A stretch of DNA of 64,000 nt from Berberis thunbergii (Eukaryota; Streptophyta; Magnoliopsida; Ranunculales; Berberidaceae), in contig QNQO01000531.1 of the NCBI GenBank assembly GCA_003290165.1, forward strand, positions 669,228 through 733,227, written 5' to 3'. A program made the translations under genes and the position numbers. Each line of letters starts with the position of its first letter. The stretch's first letter is position 1. Under the pieces are notes generated by a model, which made no database searches, was not told the DNA's origin, and worked only from the letters and a program-made list of their open reading frames with translations. Shown here piece by piece: positions 33,644 to 46,319 of this stretch.

Positions 33644-35589
33644 AAAAAATTGTATTGAATCTTCAGTGTTGAAATGTACAAGATACATGACTTATATAGC
33701 CAACTTAATGTATTACTAGTAGTCAAAACAAACTAACAGACTTGCATATGTTTACAGCTGTGCTTACAACTAATTAAAACAATATGTAACTCATATGTTA
33801 ATTTCATTGCTAATTACTCTTGACATCCCCCTCAGACTAAGCGTAGATGAATCAACTACACTTAGTTTGTGACGAAGGGTAAAAAATCTGGACTTCCCAA
33901 GAGCCTTAGTAAGAATGTCAGCAACTTGATCAGCTGCAGGAATGTAATGAACATGAACAAGACCGCGAGCAACCTTTTCACGTACAAAATAGACGTCCAA
34001 CTCAATATGCTTAGTCCTTGAGTGAAGGACATGATTTGCACTAAGCATAACAACACTTTTATTATCACACCAGATGGTGGGAGTACTACAACCAATGTGT
34101 AGTTCAGAAACTAGGGACTGCAGCCATGTGAGTTCAACCGTAACAGTAGCAAGGCTTCTATACTCGACTTCAATACTGCTTCTTGAGATAGTGCTCTGCT
34201 TCTTGGAAGACCAAGAGATGAGATTATCACCCAAATAAATACAATATCCAGAGGTAGACCTCCTGTCAGTGGGATCAGACGCCCAATCGGCATCACAGTA
34301 ACCTGTCCACTTGAAAGAAGGGGTTGAAACTAGATGGAGTCCAAAATTGGGTGTAGCCTTGAGATACCGCAGGATTCTTTTCACCACTCTCCAGTGTGAT
34401 TCAAGTGGTTTTTGCATGAATTGACATACTTTATTTACAGAGTATGCCAATGCAGATCTTGTGATGGTAACATATTGCAAAGCACCAACCATACTCCTAT
34501 ATAAGTGAACGTCTTGAACTGGATCACTGCCTGTAGCACATAGTTTTTCACCACCACTCATTGGAGTAGATAACCCATTTGCATATTGCATTTTAGCACG
34601 ACATAGAAGATAGTGATGTACTTGGTCTGAGATAAAAAAAAACCATTAGTGGTTTGTTGAACCTGAATACCAAGGAAATAGTGAGCAAGGCCAAGATCTT
34701 TTAAGGCAAACCGAGCATTCAGTTGACGTATGATCTGTGAAACATCATTAGAACTTGAACCAGTGATTAGAATATCATCAACATATACCAGAAGGAATAT
34801 AGGAGATGGAGAGTGTCTGATGAAAAGTGAAGAATCCGACTTAGAAGGAGCAAAACCAAATAGGTGAAGAGTATGCCTCAGTTTTTCAAACCAAGCCCGA
34901 GGAGCTTGCTTCAGTCCATACAAAGCTTTGTGAAGTTTGCAAACAACAGTGGGAAGAGAAGAATCAATGAAACCAGGAGGTTGCATCATGTAAACATCTT
35001 CGTGCAAATCTCCATTCAAGAAAGCATTGTTAACATCAAGTTGAAAAACTGACCATCCATATGTAATAGCCACTGTGAATACAACCCGAATTGTAGTGGG
35101 TTTAACAACTGGGCTGAAAGTCTCTGCATAATCGAATCCAGCAACTTGTTGGAAACCTCTAGCCACCAAGTGAGCCTTATGTCTATGTACTGAACCATTT
35201 GCATTCTGTTTAACTTTAAACAACCATTTACAACTAACTACAAATCTGTTTGGAGGAAGATCAACCAAGGACCATGTGTTGTTTCTCAGTAAGGCTAGAT
35301 ACTCATACTGCATAGCAGAAGACCAATGAGGAGTATCTAGTGCTTCAAGTACGCTTGCAGGTTCAGCTGAAGTCAAGTAGACTTTAGGCTTGTAGATACC
35401 AGCCTTAGATCTAGTAACCATTGGATGACCAGGAGCAAGACTAGGAGGAGGACTAGACACATAATTGTCAATAATACTGTCATTGATAACAGGACTAGGA
35501 GTAGAATTAGGATTGGTCGTAGGAACCAATGGAGGGCTAGACACACTTAATAGGTTCTTGGTTAATTTAGGAACTTGAAGTACATTTGT
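33644..35589 (-). mobile_element. Inverted, integrase-deleted Copia copy inside gag
   Basis: Read on the minus strand from 35,589 this carries the end of the protease region (NVLQVPKLTKNLLSVS), jumps directly to the linker before RT (SPPLVPTTNP), and then has RT and RNase H to ~33,827, a polypurine tract and an LTR (33,825 to ~33,644) lacking its last ~25 bp. RT motifs are well kept: SCKWLFKVKQNANGSVHRHK, QLDVNNAFLNGDLHEDVYM, LYGLKQAPRAW, LLVYVDDIL. RNase H reads CDADWASDPTDRRSTSGY. Only one clear frameshift was seen, near 34,590. Missing integrase and missing LTR end mean it did not arrive by ordinary integration. Confidence 0.85.
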
Positions 35590-36480
35590 ATGATACGTTT
35601 GTAGTATCAGTGAGTTCAAGATCGGATGAGTACAATGTTGCAAAGTGTAGTCTCTTCTACTTGCTCAAGAAGCAAGAATTGAAAGACACACAAAAGATCT
35701 TGATATTTCTGGCTCTGTCAATGTGGCTCAGTCATCATACAAACCTTCACCTAGGTCTTTTGTATCAAGTGCACAAGGTTGGAGACCTCAGTTCAGAGGT
35801 TCTTACAATCCCAGGGGTGCTAGATTTGGGCGAGGTTTTCGACCATCTAGAATTGGTTCTCAATCAAATAGTCCCCAATGTCAAATATGTGGAAAAGTTG
35901 GTCATCTTGCTTTCAAATGCTACAATCGGTTTGATAATTCTGTCTCAAATCCATGGAGTTCCAATTCACAGTTCCCTTCTTCTGGATATAGCAATTCATC
36001 TCAACCTACATCTTCAACTCCAAGACATGCTTTCTCTGCATCAACAAGTCAGTATAATCATCCTTCTTGGAGAGGAACTCATTCACAGTCTCAGATGCAG
36101 TCGAATGCTGCTTTCACACCTCAAATGCAGTCAAATGCTGATAGTAAGTGGTATCCAGATTCAAGAGCCACTGATCATTGCACCCCATATCCCCAGAATT
36201 TGATGATGCTATGCCTTATCATGGCAATGAGCAACTGTTTGTGGGAGATGGAACTGCATTGCCATTGAAAACATCGGTCAATCATCTCTTCTTTATGTTA
36301 ACTCTTCAAGAGTATTACATCTTAGAAATGTACTTCAAGTTCCTAAATTTACCAAGAACCTATTAAGTGTGTCTAGGTTTGCTAGGGACAATAATGTGTT
36401 CTTTGAATTTCACCCCGATCTCTGTTTTGTCAAGGATCAGGTCACACATCAAATCCTCTTGGAAGGTAAACTTAAGAGAG
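35590..36480 (+). pseudogene. Copia 2 gag 3' part and protease
   Basis: Gag resumes at TFVVSVSSRSDEYNVAK. After frameshifts comes a basic Ser/Arg region and the CCHC knuckle CQICGKVGHLAFKC. The protease site reads DSRATDH where DSGATDH is usual. A second frame continues into RNVLQVPKFTKNLLSVSRFA at ~36,310-36,390. Confidence 0.85.
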
Positions 36481-36499
36481 AACTATATGTTTTCCATCA

Positions 36500-37790
36500 A
36501 TGACTCTACCTGATTCAAAGTCTACGTATTCCATTGCTAGTTCAAATTCAACATCTCAAAAATTCAGTCACTGGGTTCTAGTAAGTCGAGCTTCTAGCTC
36601 AACATCTAGCACAACTTCTAGCGCAACATCCAGTCCAAAAAATATTCCAAACAGTTGTTTTCAAAGTTTTTCAGTTTGTAATAATGCTTCTTTGTCTAAA
36701 TCGTGCTCTTCTTTGTCTCATTGGCATGCTAGGTTGGGTCACCCTTCTCTTCTAATGTAAAAAAGGTCCTTACTAGTTGTAACATTGATGTTCCTAAACT
36801 GACAATATGGATGTATATACTGCTTGTTGCTTGGGAAAAATTCATAAGCTTCCTTTTTCCAGTTCCACTACTGTGTACACTAAGCCACTGGAACTTATTC
36901 ACACTGATCTTTGGGGGTTCTGCAATCCACTATATCCTCTTGTGGTTTCAAATATTAATATTCATTTCATTGACACTTACAGTCGGTTCACTTGGGTCTT
37001 TCTCTTACAAAACAAGTCGAATGCCTATCTACTTTTCTTAAATTCAAGGCTCAAGTTGAATTAGAATTTGGGCTTCCTATAAATGTGTACAGTCTGATTG
37101 GGGAGGGGAGTATAGGTCGTTTTCAAAGTTCCTTAGTCAGCATGGTATATGTCATCGTCTTGCTTGTCCATCTACTCATCAGCAAAATGGCATTGCTGAA
37201 AGAAAACATCGCCACATTATTGAGTCAGCTTTAACCCCTTCTTGCACATGCTTCACTTCCCCTGAAATTCTGGGATGAAGCTGTTAGAACATCAGTATTT
37301 CTTCTAAATCGTGTTCCTACTAATGTACTTAAGGGTCCTTCTCCTTATGAGACACTTTACAACAAGGTCCCTGATTATCACAGTTTAAAGGTGTTTGATT
37401 GCTCGTGTTTTCCTAACACCAGACCTTACAACTCAAATAAACTACAATTTAGGTCAGAAGAGTGCATTTTTCTGGGTTATAGTCCTCAACACAAAGGGTA
37501 TAAATGTCTATCCTTTACTGGTCGTATCTACATATCTCATGATGTTTTGTTCAATGAAAATCACTTTCCATATTCAAAATGGTTTTCTGGTTCATCAAAC
37601 TCATCTTCTATTAGTCATACACCTACATATATTCCTGCATCCATTGGGTTTTCTTCTTCACCTTCTGACACACAGTCACACATTTACAACAATGCTTCTT
37701 CTCCTAGTCCATTGGTTACCCCTGTCAAATTTAGCTTTGCCTCTCAATACCTTGATCAATCCATTGGTTCCTACGACCAGTCCTAGCCCT
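36500..37790 (+). pseudogene. Copia 2 integrase region
   Basis: GAG-pre-integrase HWHARLGHPS at ~36,720-36,750, then the first catalytic block (ELIHTDLWG at ~36,890) and DTYSRFTWVFLLQNKS. The later core is in other frames, and the C-terminal block has FDCSCFPNTRPYNSNKLQFR and FLGYSPQHKGYKCL at 37,391-37,510. Frameshifts and stops occur throughout. Confidence 0.85.
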
Positions 37791-37815
37791 AATCCTAATC
37801 CTAGTCCTACTATCA

Positions 37816-39557
37816 ATGATAATATTACTGACAATTCTATGTCTAGCCCTCCATTGGTTCCTTCGACCAGTCCTAGTCCTACTTCTACTCCTAGTCCTGT
37901 TATCAATGACAGTATTATTGACAGTTCTATGTCTAGTCCTCCTCCTAGTCTTGCTCCCTGGTCATCCAATGGTTACTAGATCTAAGGCTGGTATCTACAA
38001 GCCTAAAGTCTACTTGAATTCAGCTGAACCTGCAAGCTTACTTGAAGCACTAGATACTCCTCATTGGTCCGCTGCTATGCAGGATGAGTATCTAGCCTTA
38101 CTGAGAAACAACACATGGTCCTTGGTTGATCTTCATCCAAACAAATCTGTAGTTAGTTGTAAATGGCTGTTTAAAGTTAAACAGAATGCGAATGGTTCAG
38201 TACACGGACATAAGGCTTGCTTGGTGGCTAGAGGTTTCCAACAAGTTGTTGGATTCGATTATGCAGAGACTTTCAGCCAAGTTGTTAAACCCACTACAAT
38301 TCGGGTTGTATTCACAGTGGCTATTACATATGGATGGTCAGTTTTTCAACTTGATGTTTAACAATGCCTTCTTGAATGGAGATTTGCACGAAGATGTTTA
38401 CATGATGCAACCTCCTGATTTCATTGATTCTTCTCGTCCCACTGCTGTTTGCAAACTTCACAAAGCTTTGTATGGACTGAAGCAGGCTCCTCGGGCTTGG
38501 TTTGAAAAACTGAGGCATACTCTTCACCTATTTGGTTTTGCTCCTTCTAAGTCGAATTCTTCACTTTTTATCAGACACTCTCCATCTCCTATATTCCTTC
38601 TGGTATATGTTGATGATATTTGATCATTGGTTCAAGTTCTAATGATGTTCACAGATCATACGTCAACTGAATGCTCGGTTTGCCTTAAAAGATCTTGGCC
38701 TTGCTTACTATTTCCTTGGTATTCAGGTTCAACAAACCACTAATGGTTTTTTTTTTATCTCAGACCAAGTACATCACTGATCTTCTATGTCGTGCTAAAA
38801 TGCAATATGCAAATGGGTTATCTACTCCAATGAGTGGTGGTGAAAACTATGTGCCATAGGCAGTGATCCAGTTCAAGATGTTCACTTATATAGGAGTATG
38901 GTTGGTGCTTTGCAATATGTTACCATCACAAGACCTGAATTGGCATACTCTGTAAATAAAGTATGTCAATTCATGCAAAAAACCACTTGAATCACACTAG
39001 AGAGTGGTGAAAAGAATCCTGCGGTATCTCAAGGCTACACCCAATTTTGGACTCCATCTAGTTTCAACCCCTTCTTTCAAGTGGACAGGTTACTGTGATG
39101 CCGATTGGGCGTCTGATCCCACTGACAGGAGGTCTACCTCTAGATATTGTATTTATTTGGGTGATAATCTCATCTCTTGGTCTTCCAAGAAGCAGAACAC
39201 TGTCTCAAGAAGCAGTACTGAAGCCGAGTGTAGAAGCCTTGTTGCTGTTACGGCTGAACTCACATGCCTGCAATCCCTAGTTTCTGAACTACACATTGGT
39301 TGTAGTACTCCCACCATCTGGTGTGATAATAAAAGTGTTGTTATGCTTAGTGCAAATCTCGTCCTTCACTCTAGGACTAAGCATATTGAGTTGGACGTCT
39401 ATTTTGTACGTGAGGAGGTTGCTCGCAGTCTTGTTCATGTTTATCACATTCCTGCAGTTGATGAAATTGCTGACATTCTTACTAAGGCTCTTGGGAAATC
39501 CAGATTTTTGACCTTTCGTCTCAAACTAAGTGTAGTTGATTCATCTACGCTTAGTTT
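37816..39557 (+). pseudogene. Copia 2 reverse transcriptase and RNase H
   Basis: RT begins MVTRSKAGIYKPKVYLNSAE and continues with SCKWLFKVKQNANGSVHG and FDYAETFSQVVKPTTIRVV. An inserted T gives a stop after QLDV at ~38,358, and the next frame reads NNAFLNGDLHEDVYMMQPPD. LLVYVDDI is followed by a small deletion and stop at ~38,620. RNase H (39,004-39,600) has CDADWASDPTDRRSTSRY and TKHIELDVYFVREEVA, nearly identical to the inverted copy. Confidence 0.9.
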
Positions 39558-39565
39558 GAGGGGGA

Positions 39566-39772
39566 TGTCAAGAGTAATTAGCAATGAAATTAACATATGA
39601 GTTACATATTGTTTTAGTTAGTTGTAAGCACAGCTTTAAAACATATGCGAGTCTGTTAGATTGTTTTGACTACTAGTAATACATTTGAGTTGGCTATACA
39701 AGTCATGTATCTTGTACATTCAACACTGAAGATTCAATACATTTTTCTCATAACTTGTTGTAGAAGCTAACA
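39566..39772 (+). repeat. 3' LTR of Copia element 2
   Basis: 207 bp, TGTCAAGAG...GCTAACA, preceded by polypurine GAGGGGGA (39,558-39,565). Confidence 0.9.
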
Positions 39773-41379
39773 TGGCATGTTTGTTACTTAATGGAATGGG
39801 TTTAGACCATTTTAGCGGTAATGACCATTACAATGGTTTAAGAGAAAGAAGAAAGCTCTTGTTGGTTCTGCTATTTTCCTTTCAATCACAAAAATAACGG
39901 AATTCAAGATTACTTCAAGTTTGTTTGTTTGAATCATCTTATACTTTGGTGGCAGACCTGTGGAATAATCTTGTATTAATTTGTATGATGAGATTATTAA
40001 GTGCTAACCAGAGAATCTACATGATGAGATTTATTAATTTGTTTGGGAAGAGTTCAACCAAGTAAACCTTACCCACCCTTCATAAGCTCCAATTTGTCAG
40101 GAGTTTCTAAGAAGTGCCATCAGAAATCATTGTTAATTGTTGCACATGATATGAAGAGCCCAACATTCATCATCATCAAAGCCCATTTCCTGATATTTCG
40201 GGGTCGGCTACATGAATTTGGTTATCCAAGCAATGCGGTCTTCCCACATATCCTCGCCTAATCCAAACTCAATGATATCTTCATTCACCGCCTTCATCAA
40301 AGTTTTCAACGGTCGTCCCCTTCGTCTACACCTTCTATTAACTTGCCAAAAATAGATTCATTTTCAATACCCTATGAATGTCCATTGTAAATGTCAACAC
40401 TAAATATCTCTTATTTGCCCTCTTTATCCATCATAGATCCAAAATCCATAGTTGATAATTGAGAGCATAATGGTAAAGACATAAATCATTCCTCATCCAT
40501 CGAGTAACCTAATGTAGTAATATTTTCATTTCCAATTTCCCACTTCCACTTCCATTCCCATTCCATTCCTTTGAGTAACCTGACATGACATTACAATTTT
40601 TTAGGGCGCATAGTATAATCGTCAACTTAGGAGAAAAATGTTTGAAAATGCATATTACTAAACTGCCTCTCATAGACCAACTACTCTCTTATAGGAGTCG
40701 TGCGACTATGCATAGGCCATGTATAAGGAAAAGGTTTAGACCTCCTATTGGAATCCCTTTTTTTGCCCATTTGGTCTAAATCATCTACATTTTGAGCTTT
40801 AATGATAACATATACATTCAATCTAAATTCAACAACTACTAAAAAAAAAATAAAAGCAAAAGTGGAAATAAGGTGTTGCAGTGTTTTTCATTAACTCAAT
40901 TACCGTGTCTAACACAACAAATTTTAATTGTTTGTATGAGTTGCTTGTTTACTCATTTTTAAGTTTCCTTTAATGTTTCACAACAATGATACTATTTGTT
41001 GTGTTGTACATTTCTATTTATAGTCCAAAATGTCAAATTTGGCCATTTGCCCATATGATTGTGGATACTTCACGCATGCTATTTCAAACACTCCACTCTT
41101 CATGAAGAATCCTCAAGGGAAAATGACTTCTAGGTTCTACTTTTAATAATATCGACCACTTGAAATCCATAGTTATGCAATTGGCTAATACCACCTAATT
41201 TTATACAACGCATGACCATTAAGGCCTAATGTATTAACCTTGGTTACCCAACAAATTCGAAGACAATTTTATTTCCTTTCCTGAGTATGATAACATGATC
41301 CTAAACCAGAGAATCAATAGCCATCAAAATGCACAAAATCAATAAGATACAAATAGTTTTTCTAAATAGGTTTTGCTTA
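39773..41379. other. Intergenic DNA between Copia elements 2 and 3
   Basis: No host gene recognised. Contains the RTE-type LINE fragment at 40,166-40,345 and a CATTCC/CACTTCC-rich stretch at 40,530-40,570. The last five bases (GCTTA) may be part of the target duplication of Copia element 3. Confidence 0.5.
40166..40345 (-). pseudogene. RTE-type LINE, 3' end fragment
   Basis: The minus strand reads RGRPLKTLMKAVNEDIIEFG, then DRIAWITKFM, stop, and PTPKYQEMGFDDDE. It matches the usual C-terminal tail of plant RTE LINEs (RGRPKK...ADP) and ends in ATG-rich tail repeats. Only this 3' piece is present, as expected for 5'-truncated LINE insertion. Confidence 0.65.
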
Positions 41380-41596
41380 TAATAAGATAAATTTGTGTGG
41401 AGTTGTTGATTCATTTGCTAAGCAATACATGAATTTATACAAGAGTAAGCTAAACATAATTACATGCTATCAAGATCCAAGAATCATGCTACATCATATT
41501 AAGATCCAAGAATCATGCTAAGCATATAAGAATCAAATAATCATTCCAATCACAATATTAGACCAAATTCATTGAACCAAATTCTTTCTTTTAACA
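41380..41596 (-). repeat. 3' LTR of Copia element 3
   Basis: On the minus strand begins TGTTAAAAGAAAGAATTTGG. It matches the copy at 45,652-45,857, with small indels including an extra TTGAACCAAATT-type segment. Confidence 0.85.
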
Positions 41597-42960
41597 CTCC
41601 CCCTCAAGTTGGAGAGTGAGGATTTCAAACACCCAACTGCCAAGTAGAAACTGGAATTTGTTGATGACCAAGGGCTTAGTGAAAATATTGGCAGACCTGC
41701 TTTGAAAGACGGAACATAAGATGTGGAATATTCCCAGCTGAGTAACTGTTCCATCATAGTGACAATCCACTTTGATATGCTTTGTTACGCTCGTGGAAGA
41801 CTGGATTCGAGCGATGTGTAGTGTCGCCTGATTATCAAAACAATCGCATGGGTTCTGTGTGAAATATCCCAACGAAGAGAATGAATTCAACCAAGTAAGT
41901 TCACATGTAGTTGATCGCCATGGCGCGGTAAGGCTCCGCGGAGGAATGGGCACAGTGGCTTGCTTCTTGTTTTCCCAGGAGATAGGAGATGATCCGATTG
42001 GACCAAATAGGCCGTGAGGGAACGACGGGTCATGCGGTTTCAGAGTCACAATAGGCAAATAATTGGAGGGACTATTGGACCCGAAGCAAAATACCTATGA
42101 CCAGGAGAACCCTTTAGGTAGCGAGGAACCCGTAAGATAGCATCAAGATGCCCTTGTCGCGACTCATGCAAGAATTGAGTGAGAATGTGGACGTGCATAG
42201 CAATAATCCGGATGGGTAATGGATAAATAAACCAAGTGGCCCACTAGGCACCCGGTAATGGCCTGGGTCATGAAGGATGCGACCCGTAGTGCGAGCAAGC
42301 TTTGTGATTCTGCTCCATAGTGTGGTAACCAGTTTAACACCGGAGAGATCGGCTTCCTTTAAAATATGAAGAGTATACTTCCTTTGGCAGAGGAAAAGAC
42401 TAGAAGAATTGCGAGCGGCTTAAATGCCAAGGAAGTAATTCAGGGGCCCCAGATCTTTGAGCTGAAAACAATAGTTAAGGTATTGTTTGACTATGAGTTG
42501 CAAGCCTGTGAATTATTTCCTGCACATGATAATCATAAATACACAAGAACAGAGAGAAAACGACCATCTTTCTGACAAGTAAATAAAGTGTGGTCGCATG
42601 AGACTGCAGAAACCATAATTACGAAGAGCTGTAGCAAGCTTAGCAAACCAGTTTTGGGGAGATTGGCGAAGCTCATAAGGGACTTGCAAAGCCGACAAAC
42701 CTTATGGGGATGAGAGGAAGAGAATCCCTGTGGAAGACGCATGTAAACTCCTTATGCAAGTCACCGTGAAGAAAGGTGTTGTTCACGTCTTGTGGTGCAA
42801 CTCCCAACCTTTAATAACAGCCACGACAAAAAATGTGCGGACACTAACCAATTTAGCCACCAGGGCAAAAGTCTCATCGTAATCGATGCCTTTCACCTGA
42901 TGTCTCCGCGAACCACAACCCGGGCCTTGTAACGTTCAACGGACCATCAGATTTATATTT
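41597..42960 (-). pseudogene. Copia 3 RT/RNase H remnant
   Basis: The minus strand gives RNase H pieces WENKKQATVP, AIAAPWRS-like, TSVTKHIKVDCHYDGTVTQL and SANIFTKPL (42,058-41,591). RT pieces occur at 42,742-42,513 with MRLPQGFSSSHPHKVCRL and NLPKTGLLSLLQ in alternating frames. Multiple stops and frameshifts. Confidence 0.75.
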
Positions 42961-42974
42961 CAATTATAAACCCA

Positions 42975-44330
42975 TTACAACCAATGGGCTTTTTGCTCAG
43001 CGGGTAAATCCGTAATAGTCCAAGTACCATTGAGTTCCAGAGCATCTATTTCCTCCTGCATGGCTTGACGCCAATTTGGATCCTGCACAACCTCATTAAA
43101 TGATCGGGGTTCAACCCTAGCAGTTATAGCTGCCAAAAATTTCGAATGTGAAGGTGAGAAGTTGTGACATTTGACATAATTAACTAAAGGGAACCGCGTA
43201 CCTGAGGACCTGATGGAAGGAGGAGGCGGAGAGGGGTGTAAAACCTTAGATGTGTGACAAACATAATCATGAAGATGTGCGGGTGACTTTCGATCGCGCT
43301 GTCTTTGATCGAGGGGCTGCTTGGTAATACACTGCTCTGGGGCCGAGACATTTGGCCCAGAAGGAACAAGATCAGGCTCACAATCAGTGGGTGAGGAAGA
43401 TCTCTGGGGTGACATGGTAATGTCATTTAAAGGGACTCCCCCTGACTCCACATGTGTAGAAGGTGTGGTCTTACGAGCAGGATACTCCCATGAACAATCA
43501 TTGATAGGGGGAATAGAATGGGAAGAAGCAGTAGGCGACGGCTGAGGGTGTGAGAAGGGAAAATTGGTTTCATCAAACTTAACATCACGAGAGACAAAAA
43601 CTTTATGGGTTTCTAAGTCCATAACTTTCATCCTTTTTTACCATGAGGATATCCCAAGAAAACACACCGTTGACTACGAGGGGCAAATTTATCTCATGAT
43701 CGGTCTTTATGGTGGGCATAACAAAGACAACCAAACACTCGGAGATGGGAAAGAGAAGGTGTTTTGGCGTATAATTTGTCAAGAGGTGTAAGACCGTTAA
43801 GGAGAGGTGCGGGGGTGCGGTTGATTAAATGGGTTGCAGTAAAGACACATTCTCCCCAAAGTTAATTAGGTAGGGATGCTTGAAATAAAGGGTCGGGGCA
43901 ACATTGAGAATGTGACGATGTTTTATCTCAACGCGATCATTTTGTTGTGGGGTATCAACAATACTTGTTTGGTGGGTAATACCATGTTGGGAATAAAATG
44001 AGGTCATGGGAGTAGATGTAAATTCCAAACCATTATCACTGCGAATAGTTTTGACAAACTTACCGAATTGTGTTTTGGCAAGGGAACAAAACTGTTGTAA
44101 TAACACACTAGCTTCACTATTTTCATGCATCAAGTATACCCAAACAGTCCGACTGAAATCATCAATGATAGTAAAAAAATAGCAAGCACCAAACAATGTA
44201 GATTGACGATAAGGACCCCAAATTTCGCAATGAATCAAATCTAACTTATCTATAGCACAACTACTACTAAGAGGAAAGCTAGACCGTGTTTGTTTTGCCT
44301 GACAACAAATATCACAAATGAACTATTTGT
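42975..44330 (-). pseudogene. Copia 3 integrase and IN-RT linker
   Basis: Integrase core at 44,238-43,825: MIHCEIWGPYRQSTLFGACY, FFTIIDDFSRTVWVYL, RSDNGLEFTS and GITHQTSIVDTPQQNDRVE, with the D-D-E arrangement of Copia integrases still visible. The linker at 43,631-42,975 reads HKVFVSRDVKFDETNFPF and ends with EVVQDPNWRQAMQEEIDAL and NGTWTITDLP at the start of RT. Confidence 0.85.
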
Positions 44331-44455
44331 CGGGGACTACAACTTTATTTTCATCAATACTTAATAAAGACATAGGTTTGGAAAAGGATGCCCCAACTGG
44401 CGATGCCATTTCTCATAAGACTCCGGTGCCCGAGTTGCTGAAGCGGTTGTGACTG

Positions 44456-45600
44456 TCACCGGTTTGTAATGGTACACCCTCCTCGTAACTCACCGAGTCC
44501 AATCGGGATCCTCATGGTGCGGTCCTGCAAGATACATAAATGATCGGTGAACGTCACAAGACAATTTTCATCACAAATGAGTTTACTGATAGAAATCAAA
44601 TTTAGGGCCAGATTCGGCACAAATAACACATGTTTGAGAACAAGTCTGGATGGCAGAACACAATTTCTTTCCTTCACGGTCGACGTTTGAGCACTGTCGG
44701 ATAGGCCAACCGGGGAAGGAGCGATATCACAAATATTGGACAATGTGGAAATATTACCCATCATGTGATTGGACCAATATTTCCAGAGGGTGATATCACA
44801 TGATTATTTGAAGCCGCAGGAGCTGGAGATTGGACCGGAGAAGAGCGTGACTGAATAGAAAAACCCAAGGCTGGAGATGAATCTTGGGGCTGGAGAGCGG
44901 ACCTGTGGCTTTCCTATTGGCTAACCATTGCATAAACACGGTCTAGGTCCGGAAGGGAATCAAAATTGATAATCTGGGTGCGTAATGCATTGTAGGACTC
45001 ATCTAACCCCATTAAAATTTGATAGGTTTTTAGATTAGTAAACCACGCAGTATTGGGGAGCCATTTTCACAATTGCAAGATTCCAAAGGAGACAAATTGG
45101 CAAGATCTTCCCACATGCCCAGCAATTGAGTGTAATAAGACATAAGAAATGCCGGCTTGTTTAGTAATGGTGGGATCCGACCATAGTTTATAAACTTTTG
45201 GCCCATTTTTGATTGAATATCTTGTTTTGAGACAGTCCCACAAGGTTTTAGCATCAACGAGATGAGACACAGTGGCTTTAATAGGATCGTCAAAAGAATT
45301 TGCAATTCAGGAGCATAACATAGAGTTCACAACTCCCCAAGAACCATATTGAGGGTTGGTTTTGATAGGTTTAACGATGGAACCATCAATGAAACCCAGT
45401 TTGTTTTGAGACTTCAAGGACAAAATAATGGCTTATTCCCAGGAAGAGTAATTCTCACATTTCAATTTTATCTGAGTTAAAGTCGATCCTGGACTGGGCG
45501 ACGGATGGAAAAAGAAAGGTGACGCGGGATTTGTGAACTCAGAGATTTCTCCATCCTTGCCTATGTTGATGAACTGGACGTGATGTATTGATGACGAAAA
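44456..45600 (-). pseudogene. Copia 3 gag and protease remnant
   Basis: Gag on the minus strand: LTQIKLKCENYSSWE, stop, AIILSLKSQNKLGFIDGSI, VSHLVDAKTLWDCLKTRYSI and LMGLDESYNALRTQI (UBN2-type). Protease end at 44,764-44,456: LKHVLFVPNLALNLISISKL. Stops occur in several places. Confidence 0.8.
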
Positions 45601-45639
45601 ACGGTGAAAGAAAGAAAAAATTTGTGTTTAATCCCTTTG

Positions 45640-45857
45640 GCTCTGATACCATAATAAGATAAAATTGTGTGGAAGTTGTTGATTTATTTGCTAAGCAATA
45701 CATGAATTTATACAAGAGTAAGCTAACATAATTACATGCTAATCAAGATCCAATAATCATGCTACAACATATTAAGATTCAAGAATCATGGTAAAGCATA
45801 TTAAGATCCAATAATCATTCCAATCACAATATTAGACCAAATTCATTCTTTTTAACA
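45640..45857 (-). repeat. 5' LTR and PBS of Copia element 3
   Basis: The LTR spans 45,652-45,857. The plus-strand GCTCTGATACCA at 45,640-45,651 is the complement of the tRNA-Met primer site. Confidence 0.88.
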
Positions 45858-45862
45858 ACTTA

Positions 45863-46319
45863 TGAAACTCTTTTTTTTTTTCTTTTTGCATCATAGTTAA
45901 AGTCCTAGTTGCGTCAAACGGAAACAAGCCCATGTTCTCAAGGCTCCTTTATACTGCCCAATCCCTGATGCCATGCTGACCTTTCAAACCAATTTAAAGC
46001 CCGCAGATGCTAACTAAATTATTCCATGATGTCCAAAGATTGGCTTGGGCTTGGGTTGATAGAATAGAACCTACCTAAGTTAACATGATGATCATTCGAG
46101 TCATTGCATGGGTTTGCCCTACTTTGATAGGCTTTGGAGAGTCTATGCGAGGTTTGGAGTTAAATATGTTTGCACATTGGACACATACCAGTGGGAGCAA
46201 TGAGCACGTGTTTGTCGGAAATATGCAATTTATCCATTGTTTTTATTTGTTTCTCATATTTATTTGTTTTTATTTATCAGGTTTTTCGGTTGAAGGCCAA
46301 TATCAAAATCAAACTCAAC
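45863..46319. other. Intergenic DNA, no gene recognised
   Basis: Short segment between Copia element 3 and a Gypsy fragment. Two overlapping ORFs (46,085-46,379) lack known domains. Confidence 0.5.

Larger units (their letters stand above)
32860..39772 (+). mobile_element. Ty1/Copia retrotransposon 2 (Ale-like), interrupted
   Basis: Order on the plus strand is 5' LTR, tRNA-Met PBS, gag, protease, integrase, RT, RNase H, polypurine tract, 3' LTR. Gag is split at 33,644 by an inverted copy of the same family ending at 35,589. Without that insert the element would be ~5 kb, a normal size for compact Copia lineages. All ORFs have stops or frameshifts. No convincing 5-bp target duplication is seen (5' flank GGGCG, 3' flank TGGCA). 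Confidence 0.85.
41380..45857 (-). mobile_element. Ty1/Copia retrotransposon 3
   Basis: A 4.5-kb minus-strand element with both LTRs (5' 45,857-45,652; 3' 41,596-41,380), tRNA-Met PBS, gag, PR/IN, RT/RH and polypurine tract (minus-strand TTGAGGGGGAG before the 3' LTR). Flanking 5-mers ACTTA (45,858-45,862) and GCTTA (41,375-41,379) match at 4 of 5. ORFs are broken and the region between IN and RT is compressed. Confidence 0.85.

Noticed and set aside
37676..37969. 97-codon minus-strand ORF rich in Gly/Leu
   Set aside because: Antisense shadow of the repetitive Ser/Pro linker between Copia integrase and RT.
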